NCBI GenBank assembly: GCA_023390555.1
Contig: JAEWCQ010000033.1
Coordinates: forward strand, 185,722-249,721
DNA length: 64,000 nucleotides
Reading direction: 5' to 3'
Source: Bacillota bacterium
Lineage (GTDB): Bacteria > Bacillota > Clostridia > Lachnospirales > Lachnospiraceae
Under the pieces are notes generated by a model that saw only the letters and a list, made by a program, of their open reading frames with translations, did not search any database and was not told where the DNA came from. Below, one piece after another: positions 44,127 to 52,310 of the stretch. Each line of letters starts with the position of its first letter. Positions within the stretch are counted from its first letter, which is position 1. The position numbers and the translations under genes were made by a program.

Positions 44127-44945
44127 ATGAAAAGAAGAGGAATAAAAATAGTGATAACAGGACTCGTCCTGGTACTTGGAGCGACCGCAGCGGGATGTGG
44201 GAAAAAAGATGCGGACAGTGATGTGGAGAAAGTGATTGTGGGCACAGGAAATGCCTATGAACCGTACTGCTATCTGGATAAGGATGGAAATCTCGCAGGT
44301 TATGAATACGAAGTTTTAAAAGCAGTGGATGACTTGCTCCCGCAGTATGAGTTTTCCTATCAGACTTCCGATTTTGCCAATGTCCTGATTTCACTGGATG
44401 CAGGAAAAATCGATATTGCGGCGCATCAGTATGAGTGGAACGAGGAAAGAGATGAGAAGTATCTTTTCGGGAAGGAAGCATATACCACCTATGTCACGTA
44501 TCTCACCGTTGCAAGTGACAGAGATGATATCACTACACTGGATGACCTGCAGGGAAAGACGGTAAAGAGTTCAACCGGATCAAATGCCACGTACATACTG
44601 GATAACTATAACAAAGAGCATGAGGATAACCCGATTAAAGTAGATCTGGTGGATAATTCAACGGATGAAGAAACCGTGACCGGTCTTTTGAACGGAGTAT
44701 GGGATGCGACCATTGCGACCAAGAGAGATGTGGAGAAGTTGAATCAGAACTATGGGGATCAGTCAGATGCACTTAAGGTAGTGGGAGATCCGGTTCAGTC
44801 GTCCTCCACGTATTTTATATTTGACAAAGACAATACCAAATTACAGGAAGCTGTGGACGGTGCAATCAAAGAGCTCAAAGAAAGTGGAAAACTTGCAGAA
44901 ATTTCAATTGATGTAATCGGCGGAGATTATACAGAAAGTGAGTAG
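44127..44945 (+). CDS. Amino-acid ABC transporter substrate-binding lipoprotein
   Basis: The 272-residue protein has a lipoprotein signal (LGATAAGC, lipidated Cys24) followed by an SBP family 3 domain (GTGNAYEPYCYLDKDGNLAGYEYEVLKAV). YQTSDFANVLISLDAGKIDI and AHQYEWNEERDEKY resemble cystine-type binding proteins of the YtmK/TcyK kind. It belongs to the same run of genes as the nitrogenase-like subunits (22-base gap). Substrate cannot be fixed from sequence; cystine or S-substituted cysteine is suggested by architecture. Confidence 0.9.
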   Translation: MKRRGIKIVITGLVLVLGATAAGCGKKDADSDVEKVIVGTGNAYEPYCYLDKDGNLAGYEYEVLKAVDDLLPQYEFSYQTSDFANVLISLDAGKIDIAAHQYEWNEERDEKYLFGKEAYTTYVTYLTVASDRDDITTLDDLQGKTVKSSTGSNATYILDNYNKEHEDNPIKVDLVDNSTDEETVTGLLNGVWDATIATKRDVEKLNQNYGDQSDALKVVGDPVQSSSTYFIFDKDNTKLQEAVDGAIKELKESGKLAEISIDVIGGDYTESE

Positions 44946-44948
44946 ATT

Positions 44949-45668
44949 ATGAGTGGACTGTTTAAATGGGATAGATTTTTTGAAAACATACCCAAAATTG
45001 TTCCGTATTTATCAGTTACATTTGCGATTGTATTCTTTGCAACATTATTTGGTGTTTTGCTCGGCGTCTTGATTGCATTCGTAAATATGAAAAAAACACC
45101 GGTACTTCACCAGTTTTTTAAAGTGTACATCTCATTTATGAGAGGTACACCGATGCTGGTGCAGCTGATGCTGATCTATTATGGGCTTCCGGTAATCATT
45201 GATGCATTGTTTGGAACGAACATTAATCGCGAATGGGGAGCGGTAACATTTGCATATATCACATTTGTCTTAAATCAGGGAGCTTTTCTTTCCGCTATAT
45301 TTTACAGCGCAATTACCTCGATTCCTTACGGGCAGACAGAGGCCGGGCTCAGTGTCGGGCTGACAGAAATACAGACATTCAGAAGAATCATACTGCCGCA
45401 GATGATCCGGGTCGCACTTCCTCCTTTCGGCTCGGATCTGGTGGGGCTGTTTCAAAACTCCTCTCTTGTATTTCTGCTTGGTGTCACAGATATTATGGGC
45501 AGGGCAAAGACAATAGGGTCAGCTACAAAGCATGTACTGGAGGCATATATTTTTGTAGCTCTTATTTATATCATAATCAGCCTGATTGTCAGATTGGCAT
45601 TTTACGGTCTGAATCAGAAGCTGGAATATGGAAGAGACCGAAAGGTGGTCATACTGGATGAATTCTAG
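44949..45668 (+). CDS. Amino-acid ABC transporter permease (first)
   Basis: The 239-residue protein has about five transmembrane helices and the polar-amino-acid permease EAA loop (GQTEAGLSVGLTEIQTFRRIILPQ). It starts four bases after the lipoprotein gene. RGTPMLVQL and the overall pattern are of the HisM/YtmL type. It probably dimerises with the second permease below. Confidence 0.92.
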   Translation: MSGLFKWDRFFENIPKIVPYLSVTFAIVFFATLFGVLLGVLIAFVNMKKTPVLHQFFKVYISFMRGTPMLVQLMLIYYGLPVIIDALFGTNINREWGAVTFAYITFVLNQGAFLSAIFYSAITSIPYGQTEAGLSVGLTEIQTFRRIILPQMIRVALPPFGSDLVGLFQNSSLVFLLGVTDIMGRAKTIGSATKHVLEAYIFVALIYIIISLIVRLAFYGLNQKLEYGRDRKVVILDEF

Positions 45669-45689
45669 AGAGGAAAAGAGGAAAGAAAT

Positions 45690-46400
45690 ATGGAATTTAA
45701 TGTGGAATATTTTGTGGAATGTCTTAGGTCAGGGATCGTTTATATTCCCAATACCCTAAAGCTGGTATTCATACCTCTTTTTGCAGGACTTTTCCTTGGT
45801 ACACTGATTGCATTGGTTCGTGTATACCGGGTACCTGTGATCGATAAAATTCTGGCTGCTTTTGTAACTGTTTATCAGGGAATTCCCATCGTGGTCGCAC
45901 TGATGATTTATAATCTTCTTTTCATGTTGGAATTTAACCATGTGGCGAAATTTTTTCATTGGAGCAAAACGGTAAAAGATGTTGACAATATATGGGTTGG
46001 AGTATTTGCACTTACCTTAACGGCAGTCTGTTCGATATCAGAAGTGATCCGGGGTGCGTTGCTGTCGGTGGATCGGGGACAGGATGAAGCGGGGTATTCC
46101 GTGGGACTGACAAAAGTACAGACAATTCGCAGAATTGTGATTCCGCAAATGATACCGGTTGCAATACCGATGCTGATCAATAACATTGTAGGACTGATCA
46201 AGGCATCGTCCGTCGTAATGGCAATCGGAATTACTGAAATAGCAGCCGGTTCGATTATCCCATGTTCAAGAACGTATTCCTTTTTTGAGGGATACGCAGC
46301 GGCAGCGGTAATCTACTGGGGTTTCACCGTGATTATTGAGTATCTGGCAGGATTTGTAAGGAAGCATACCGGTAAATTTAAGAGGAGCGCATATGATTGA
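45690..46400 (+). CDS. Amino-acid ABC transporter permease (second)
   Basis: The 236-residue protein has the same fold as the preceding permease, with YQGIPIVVALM and the EAA loop GQDEAGYSVGLTKVQTIRRIVIPQ. Two different permease subunits with one ATPase match the YtmLMN/HisQMP arrangement. It overlaps the ATPase start by eight bases. Confidence 0.92.
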   Translation: MEFNVEYFVECLRSGIVYIPNTLKLVFIPLFAGLFLGTLIALVRVYRVPVIDKILAAFVTVYQGIPIVVALMIYNLLFMLEFNHVAKFFHWSKTVKDVDNIWVGVFALTLTAVCSISEVIRGALLSVDRGQDEAGYSVGLTKVQTIRRIVIPQMIPVAIPMLINNIVGLIKASSVVMAIGITEIAAGSIIPCSRTYSFFEGYAAAAVIYWGFTVIIEYLAGFVRKHTGKFKRSAYD

Positions 46401-47148
46401 AATTAAAAATGTAAAAAAGTCATTTGGAAAACTGGAAGTGTTAAAAGATGTATCTGTGCACGTGGAGGATGGGGAAGTGGTTGTGATACTTGGTCCCAGC
46501 GGATCTGGGAAGACCACGCTGCTGCGCTGCATCAATTTTCTGGAAACAGCGGAAAGCGGAGAACTGACAATCGGAAATACGGCTGTCGATTTACGGAAAG
46601 CCAGTAAAAAACAAATACTGGAAATCAGGAGAAAGACGGCCTTTGTATTTCAGAATTATAACCTTTTTGCGAATAAGACAGCACTTGAAAATGTCACGGA
46701 AGGTCTGATTACCGCAAGAAAGATTTCAAAGGAGCAGGCGATAGAACGGGCCAAAGAAGCATTGGACTGGGTGGGCTTATCCGACAAATATGATTATTAT
46801 CCGGCACAGTTGTCCGGAGGACAGCAGCAGAGAGTCGGAATTGCGAGAGCGTTTGTATTGAATCCGGAAGTTATTCTCTTTGATGAGCCGACTTCCGCTT
46901 TGGATCCTGAGTTAGTAGGAGAGACGCTTGATCTTGTGAAAAGAGTCGCGCAAAAGGGTATCACCATGATTGTTGTGACACATGAAATGTCTTTTGCACA
47001 GGATGTTGCAGATAAGGTGATCTTTATGGATGAAGGAGTTGTTGTGGAAGAAGGCCCGCCGAAGCAGATTTTTTCCAATCCCAAAGAAGAAAGGACCAGA
47101 CAGTTTTTATCCAGGATTATATCCATGGAACCAACCTATTTTATATAA
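46393..47148 (+). CDS. Amino-acid ABC transporter ATP-binding protein
   Basis: The 251-residue ATPase has Walker A GPSGSGKTT (about residues 36-44), Q-loop FQNYNLF, signature LSGGQQQRVGIARAF, Walker B VILFDEPTSALD and H-loop VTHEM, typical of polar amino-acid importers (GlnQ/HisP/YtmN class). It overlaps the second permease gene and completes a full importer within the nitrogenase-like locus. Confidence 0.95.
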   Translation: MIEIKNVKKSFGKLEVLKDVSVHVEDGEVVVILGPSGSGKTTLLRCINFLETAESGELTIGNTAVDLRKASKKQILEIRRKTAFVFQNYNLFANKTALENVTEGLITARKISKEQAIERAKEALDWVGLSDKYDYYPAQLSGGQQQRVGIARAFVLNPEVILFDEPTSALDPELVGETLDLVKRVAQKGITMIVVTHEMSFAQDVADKVIFMDEGVVVEEGPPKQIFSNPKEERTRQFLSRIISMEPTYFI

Positions 47149-47171
47149 TTGCCTGGTATTGGGAAAAAAGA

Positions 47172-48611
47172 ATGCATAGAAAGAAACCGTTGACGGTCGA
47201 GGCTCGGCATATGCATGCATCCATCTGGACACTGGCGTGGCCTGCGATGTTGGAATTTGGGTTACAGACAATCGTTCAGTATGCGGATCTATTCATGGTA
47301 GGCGGGTTGGGAACGGAGGCTACCGCGATTGTCGGAATTACGGCGCAGCTTCATTTTCTGATTAAATTTCCGATATCCAGTATGAGTGTCGGGGTGTTGG
47401 TGAATATTGCGAAAGCAATGGGAGAGAAAAATAGCCAAGAGATCCGGAGAACTTCCATGCAGACGGTATTTATTTCTCTCCTGATTGGGATGGTGGGAAC
47501 AATTGCAGCCTATGCAATCTGTCCTATTCTTCCGATTTTACTTAATATGGATGGGGAATTGAAGAAAGGGTTTCTTCAATATTATATGATCTCCTATTCT
47601 ACACTGATTCTTTTTACAATAGGGTCTATGTTTGCGGCTGTATTGCGGGCTGTCGAAGATATGAAATCACCGATGTTCATCAACGGATTTGTCAATATTT
47701 TGAATATCATACTCAATGCAATTTTTATCTATCCCGGGGAATCCGTCCGAATTGGAAAATTAAAAGTCTTTCTTCCGGGATTTGGATTGGGAATCAATGG
47801 ATCAGCCATCGCAACGGCAATAGCGATCGGTTCCGGAGGGATTATGATGCTTCTTAAGGTCTATTACAACCCGCTGGCGACCATGCGGCATGAGAAATTA
47901 AAGCCGGATTTACAGTTGATAAAGGATCTGTTAAAAATCAGCATTCCGGCTGGTTTAAGTAGTTTCGTGAATGGTTCCGGAAGATTGATCTTTACCTCCT
48001 TTGTCACCGGTATTGGAATAACGGCGGCGGCGGCTCACTCGATTGCACTTACGATAGAAGGCTTTTTCTATATCCCCGCTGTGGGAGTTGAAAAAGCGGT
48101 TACTGTGCTTGCCGGAACTTATCTGGGAGAAAAAAATGAGAAGAAACTGGTGGACATGACAAAGGCTGCCACCATTCTGGCATGCGGAATGATGTTTGTA
48201 CTTGGAGTCCTGCTTCTCGTATTTTCCGGTGCGTTTACAGTTATATTTACGAAAGATTCCGGCGTGGCTTCGCTAAGCGCTCAAATGCTGCGTATTGTTG
48301 CATTGACAGAACCGTTTCTCGCACTCAGTCTGGTTATGGAAGGTGCTTTTCAGGGGCTGGGAAATACAAAGACGCCCTTTTGGGCTTCCACCGTATCCAT
48401 GTGGTTTTTCAGGGTAGGTATTTGTTATATCCTGACTGTATATCTGCATCTGGGTCTTGCATCTGTATGGATCTGCATGATTGCGGATAATGCTTGCAGG
48501 GGATATCTTCTGACCCGTCAATTTGTCAGGAAAAAATGGAAGAACCAGTTTCAATTAGTTCCTGAAATGAAGGAGCCTGAGAACCTGACGCAAAAAAGCA
48601 ATGAAAAATAA
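47172..48611 (+). CDS. MATE family efflux transporter
   Basis: The 479-residue protein has twelve helices and the MATE pattern (SIWTLAWPAMLEFGLQTIVQYADLFMVGGLG; GFGLGINGSAIATAIA; LSFV..GAFQGLGNTKTPF). It starts 23 bases after the importer ATPase and is probably the last gene of the transcript. It may export a product or toxic analogue linked to the nitrogenase-like pathway, or be unrelated. Confidence 0.92.
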   Translation: MHRKKPLTVEARHMHASIWTLAWPAMLEFGLQTIVQYADLFMVGGLGTEATAIVGITAQLHFLIKFPISSMSVGVLVNIAKAMGEKNSQEIRRTSMQTVFISLLIGMVGTIAAYAICPILPILLNMDGELKKGFLQYYMISYSTLILFTIGSMFAAVLRAVEDMKSPMFINGFVNILNIILNAIFIYPGESVRIGKLKVFLPGFGLGINGSAIATAIAIGSGGIMMLLKVYYNPLATMRHEKLKPDLQLIKDLLKISIPAGLSSFVNGSGRLIFTSFVTGIGITAAAAHSIALTIEGFFYIPAVGVEKAVTVLAGTYLGEKNEKKLVDMTKAATILACGMMFVLGVLLLVFSGAFTVIFTKDSGVASLSAQMLRIVALTEPFLALSLVMEGAFQGLGNTKTPFWASTVSMWFFRVGICYILTVYLHLGLASVWICMIADNACRGYLLTRQFVRKKWKNQFQLVPEMKEPENLTQKSNEK

Positions 48612-48772
48612 TTAATAATAATAAAAACTAACGAAAAGAAACAAAAAGCAATAAAAAATAATAAAAATTAGTACAAGAAGTAATAGGTATCGGCTTTGCA
48701 GTTGCATAAGCTTTAGATAATTACGCTGGTTCTGAGAAGTTGTACCGGGAAAAGGATAAAGGTAAAACGGCT
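48612..48772. other. A-rich low-complexity spacer
   Basis: The first 60 bases are repeated AATAAAAA-like tracts without hairpins. No gene or clear promoter is supported. Confidence 0.4.
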
Positions 48773-49450
48773 ATGATCATTTATACACTCCTGTTGAAGG
48801 ATGAAAAATTTTCCGAAAAAGAGATTTTTTTGCTGAATTTTTTATCTGAAATGCGAAGAGAGAAAGTACTGCGATTTGTATACGATATGGATAAAAAGCT
48901 GTCACTTTACAGCGCGTTGATGGCACGGATGGTAATATCCGGTCAGTCAGGCATTCTGCCGCATGATCTGATGTTTGGATTACAGAAAAATGGAAAACCG
49001 TATTTGTTGAACGAGAAAGGGATTCATTTTAATCTTTCCCACACAAGAAATGCCATAATTGGTGGGTTTGCAAGAGAAGAAATCGGTGTCGATGTGGAAA
49101 AAATCGACGTACCAGACGCTTCGATCCTACCAGTCTGCTTTCATGAATCTGAAACAGAACGATTCTATCATACCAGGGAAGCGGATCGGTCCAGCCTGTT
49201 TTATAAAATATGGACACGAAAGGAAGCATATATAAAGTTTACCGGACAGGGGCTGTGTGAGGATATTACGAAGATCGATACGTTTGAACCAAAGCTGGAA
49301 CGCAATTTTATGAGCTGGTCGGAAGCGGGATATATTTTTTCGGTTTATTCGGAGGAAGAGGAAAAACAGATTGAAAAGGTAAAGTTAGAAACTGGAGAAA
49401 TAGTCGACTGGTATCGGAATCAATCTTTGCATCCGTCACAGCGTGAATGA
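48773..49450 (+). CDS. 4'-phosphopantetheinyl transferase (Sfp-type)
   Basis: The 225-residue protein has the Sfp signatures FNLSHTRNAIIGGF, EEIGVDVEKID (Mg2+-binding Asp and Glu at about residues 104-108) and FYKIWTRKEAYIKFTGQGL. It transfers phosphopantetheine from CoA to carrier-protein serines. A peptidyl carrier domain lies in the NRPS beginning at 62.2 kb, a plausible client. The ribosome site before 48773 is weak; TTG at 48740 is an alternative start. Confidence 0.92.
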   Translation: MIIYTLLLKDEKFSEKEIFLLNFLSEMRREKVLRFVYDMDKKLSLYSALMARMVISGQSGILPHDLMFGLQKNGKPYLLNEKGIHFNLSHTRNAIIGGFAREEIGVDVEKIDVPDASILPVCFHESETERFYHTREADRSSLFYKIWTRKEAYIKFTGQGLCEDITKIDTFEPKLERNFMSWSEAGYIFSVYSEEEEKQIEKVKLETGEIVDWYRNQSLHPSQRE

Positions 49451-49539
49451 AATAATGCCTGCAAAACCAGTCAGACTGCTTCGCCAAACAAATGGATCAG
49501 CAGTCTGAGAAGGATAAAATCTATTTTCCGGTTTGTTCT

Positions 49540-51834
49540 TTATTTTACTTTTAATTTCTGGATGTTGCTGTAAGAACTGTAGATTTTAACCCCGTTCACG
49601 TTCTGATAGGTGCGGATTTTAAAATAATAGGTCTTTCCTCTGGTCAGTCCGGTTTTTGTGTACGTTGTCGTTTTTGCACCGGCAGTTTTTTGCCTGGTAT
49701 AACCTGCAGATTTTTTGGTGGACATATAGATTTCGTAACCGCTGCTGCCGGCTGTTTTTTTCCAGGTCAGAGCAGCTTTCTTACTTCCGGCAGTTCCGCC
49801 AAGTACCGGAGCCTTTGCCGCAGTGGCAGTTTTTAGAACAGAAGAGTAAGCTCCGTATACGGTCTTCCCGTTTGTCTTCGTGTAGGCCTTCACTTTATAT
49901 TGATACACCGTTGCGGGACTTCGTTTCGTGTCCGTGTAAGAGACGGTACTGTCTTTTTTAACCGTGGCAATTTTGGAGTACGTCTTCTGCTTCGTGCTGT
50001 AGCGGTAAATCACATAACCGCTCACGTTGTTCTGCTTTTTCCAGGTCAGTTTGAGGCTGGTCGTCTTATTGCCGGAGGCTTTCAGACCGGTTGTTTTGCC
50101 CACAGAAACGGTTACTTTACAGGAGGCTGAAACTGAAGGATTGCTTTTGGAGGTTACTGTAATCACTGCACTTCCAACGCCCTTTGCCGTTACCGTTCCG
50201 CTGGAATTCACCGTAGCTACCGTCTTATTCGAGGTCTTCCAGGTCACGGAGGGATTGGTTGCGTTTGCCGGAGTCACAGCAGCTTTTAAGGAAATCGTTT
50301 CTCCTGTCTTTGGAGTGGCGCCGGTTTTATTCAGTGTAATCTTTGTCACCGCGATACTGCTTGCTTTGTAATTAGCGGTGAGGGTGACGTCATATGCCGG
50401 AACGATACAGGTCGTTGTGGCACTGTTTACATCCGCTACGGAAATGTCACGGTCACAGGACCAGCCGGAGAATTCCATTCCGTCCGGTGCAGGATCTGCC
50501 ATAATTGTTACGGTATCATTTACCTTGTAGCTGCCGCTTTGACTTCCGTTTTTGATTGTAAGATAGGAATAGAAATTTTTCTCGAAATACGTGCTGCCGT
50601 TCCAGATATAGGTTCCGGCGGTAAGTGCAGTTTCGGAGGGACTGTTATTAGAAGAAGTAACAGTCGCATAGGAGCCTGGAATGTTAAATACTATGCCCCG
50701 GTCCTTCAGTTTCCCGCTCAAGTAGCCTGTTTTGGCTCCTTCCGTCAATTGAATCTTTCCGCTGTTTGCACCGGTCAGCACATTGGGGCAATCAAAAGAA
50801 GCACCGGAATCTACCAGAAGTTCGGAATCGTCAATGAACAGTGTGGCTGAAGAGTCAGAGATGAAATTTGCACCATCCGATGACTGAAGCCAGAGTCTGG
50901 CATTATTTTTCAATGTCAGTGTGCTGTTGGAATAAGCGTGAATACCGCTGTTGCCAGCGTTGATATCATGAACGGTTATAGTACTGTTATCCAGTGTAAG
51001 CTGTGTATAATAGATTCCAAGGGAAGATCCGTTAACCATATAGGTGCCGACGTCTGCTATTTCGGCGGAGCTGTCTTGTACAAGCAAATTACCAAAGATA
51101 CCGGAGCTTCCCAAGGCTGGATTTGCAATCCGAAGGTTACAGCCGCCCAGAACATTCAGAGAACCGGTTGCATAAATTCCGATTGAAGAAGAGCCGGTAT
51201 TTGCAACTGTCAGACTGCCGCCCCGGACCGTCATTTCTCCAAATAAAGCAACTCCCATAATATCGTTGTTTTTCACATCAATATTGCTGTCCGTGCTTTG
51301 GAGAATGGCATTGCTGTCAATCCAAATTCCATAGCTGTTGTTAGTGCCGCTGTTTTCTACGATCAGGTTCAGCTGATTCGTAAGAGACAGCGTACCCATT
51401 ACGTCAACTGTAATATTGTTATAATTATTGCAGCGGAAAGTTCCGGGACCGGACAGTGTCAATGTTATTCCGGCGGGAATGGTCAGTTTGCCGGGGGAAG
51501 CAAAAAGAAAAGACAGGGTCTTATCCGTATTCACAATCAGGGTATGATCAGCGTTGACCGTGATTGCACTATTCATTTCAATGTCTGCATTTACCTGAAT
51601 GATTTCGGCGGCAGTTTTTTCCAGTTCCGTCTTCAATTCTGCAAAGGTGGTGACGATGACGGGATCGGATACGGAAAGAATTCCGGATTCTACCGTGTAC
51701 TGGGAATCACCTGATTCTGCGGCAGATACCTGAGCCGGCAGCAGACTTACGGTCAGGCAGACCGAAAGCAGCAGGGAAACCAGTCTTCCCATATATTTTT
51801 TCATAATAGTGGTTGTACTCCTCTCCTGTTTCAT
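49540..51834 (-). CDS. Secreted surface protein with beta-helix, Big2 and Fn3 domains
   Basis: The 764-residue protein has a signal peptide (LVSLLLSVCLTVSLLPAQVSA). Residues about 55-375 are hydrophobic/Asn-rich repeats resembling a right-handed beta-helix. Residues about 420-490 form an InlB B-repeat-like segment (GSQSGSYKVNDTVTIMADPA, FSGWSCD), residues about 495-575 a Big2 domain (TLNKTGATPKTGETISLKA; VTWKTSNKTVATVNSSGTVT), and the C-terminus two Fn3-like repeats (KTTGLKASGNKTTSLKLTW; YSKIATVKK). No LPXTG or SLH motif is seen. The ATG overlaps the preceding stop (ATGA). Confidence 0.88.
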   Translation of the reverse strand: MKQERSTTTIMKKYMGRLVSLLLSVCLTVSLLPAQVSAAESGDSQYTVESGILSVSDPVIVTTFAELKTELEKTAAEIIQVNADIEMNSAITVNADHTLIVNTDKTLSFLFASPGKLTIPAGITLTLSGPGTFRCNNYNNITVDVMGTLSLTNQLNLIVENSGTNNSYGIWIDSNAILQSTDSNIDVKNNDIMGVALFGEMTVRGGSLTVANTGSSSIGIYATGSLNVLGGCNLRIANPALGSSGIFGNLLVQDSSAEIADVGTYMVNGSSLGIYYTQLTLDNSTITVHDINAGNSGIHAYSNSTLTLKNNARLWLQSSDGANFISDSSATLFIDDSELLVDSGASFDCPNVLTGANSGKIQLTEGAKTGYLSGKLKDRGIVFNIPGSYATVTSSNNSPSETALTAGTYIWNGSTYFEKNFYSYLTIKNGSQSGSYKVNDTVTIMADPAPDGMEFSGWSCDRDISVADVNSATTTCIVPAYDVTLTANYKASSIAVTKITLNKTGATPKTGETISLKAAVTPANATNPSVTWKTSNKTVATVNSSGTVTAKGVGSAVITVTSKSNPSVSASCKVTVSVGKTTGLKASGNKTTSLKLTWKKQNNVSGYVIYRYSTKQKTYSKIATVKKDSTVSYTDTKRSPATVYQYKVKAYTKTNGKTVYGAYSSVLKTATAAKAPVLGGTAGSKKAALTWKKTAGSSGYEIYMSTKKSAGYTRQKTAGAKTTTYTKTGLTRGKTYYFKIRTYQNVNGVKIYSSYSNIQKLKVK

Positions 51835-52199
51835 GCTTTCTTATAAAATTGCAAAGTTAAGGTGCTGTCGTGGCCGCTTTTGCTTCCCTCCAGCTGAAAG
51901 GCATAGTGTGTACTGTCCTCACAGGAAGGGTCAAATTTTGTTTCACCGCCGCCGTAAGGTTTATCAAAGTGTACGGTAAATTCTTTCAGGTCGGTGCCTC
52001 CCTTCCATTTGATAAAACCCTGTACACCAATCAGTGCGGAATCTCTGCTGCACACTTTAAACGTTGCGGTTTTTCCGCTTTCCATGACAATTGGCTCGCC
52101 GCTGTCCCAGCGTCCGTGTTCAAAATTACAGGATGTCATAAATAAATGTTCGTTTGTCTGATTGTTCACCGTACAGGTGATGGATCGATAACCTGCCAT
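51831..52199 (-). CDS. Small beta-sandwich-like protein (aegerolysin-like fold suggested)
   Basis: The 122-residue protein has no signal peptide. MAGYRSITCTVNNQTNEHLF, RWDSGEPIVMESGKTATFKVCSRDSALIGVQGFIKW and THYAFQLEGS recall the aegerolysin/Crystal-ET79-type beta-sandwich, but similarity is by eye and weak. It is translationally coupled (ATGA) to the surface-protein gene. AAAGGAGCATGAGCT precedes the ATG. Confidence 0.5.
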   Translation of the reverse strand: MAGYRSITCTVNNQTNEHLFMTSCNFEHGRWDSGEPIVMESGKTATFKVCSRDSALIGVQGFIKWKGGTDLKEFTVHFDKPYGGGETKFDPSCEDSTHYAFQLEGSKSGHDSTLTLQFYKKA

Positions 52200-52253
52200 A
52201 GCTCATGCTCCTTTCAAAATGGTTGTTTTTTAATTATCCATAGAAAATGATAG

Positions 52254-52307
52254 CAAAAAAAACCCGCTCTGTGCAGAATGTTAAGAAATCTTAACAGCAC
52301 AAAGCGG
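52254..52307 (-). terminator. Terminator after the histidine kinase gene
   Basis: On the minus strand CCGCTTTGTGC pairs with GCACAGAGCGG with an inner TGTTAAGA/TTAACA stem, followed by nine T. It separates the kinase from the small beta-sandwich gene. Confidence 0.9.
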
Positions 52308-52310
52308 TTC

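Noticed and set aside
48612..48670. A-rich tracts as a possible recombination or attachment site
   Set aside because: Simple low-complexity sequence with no direct repeats or integrase nearby.
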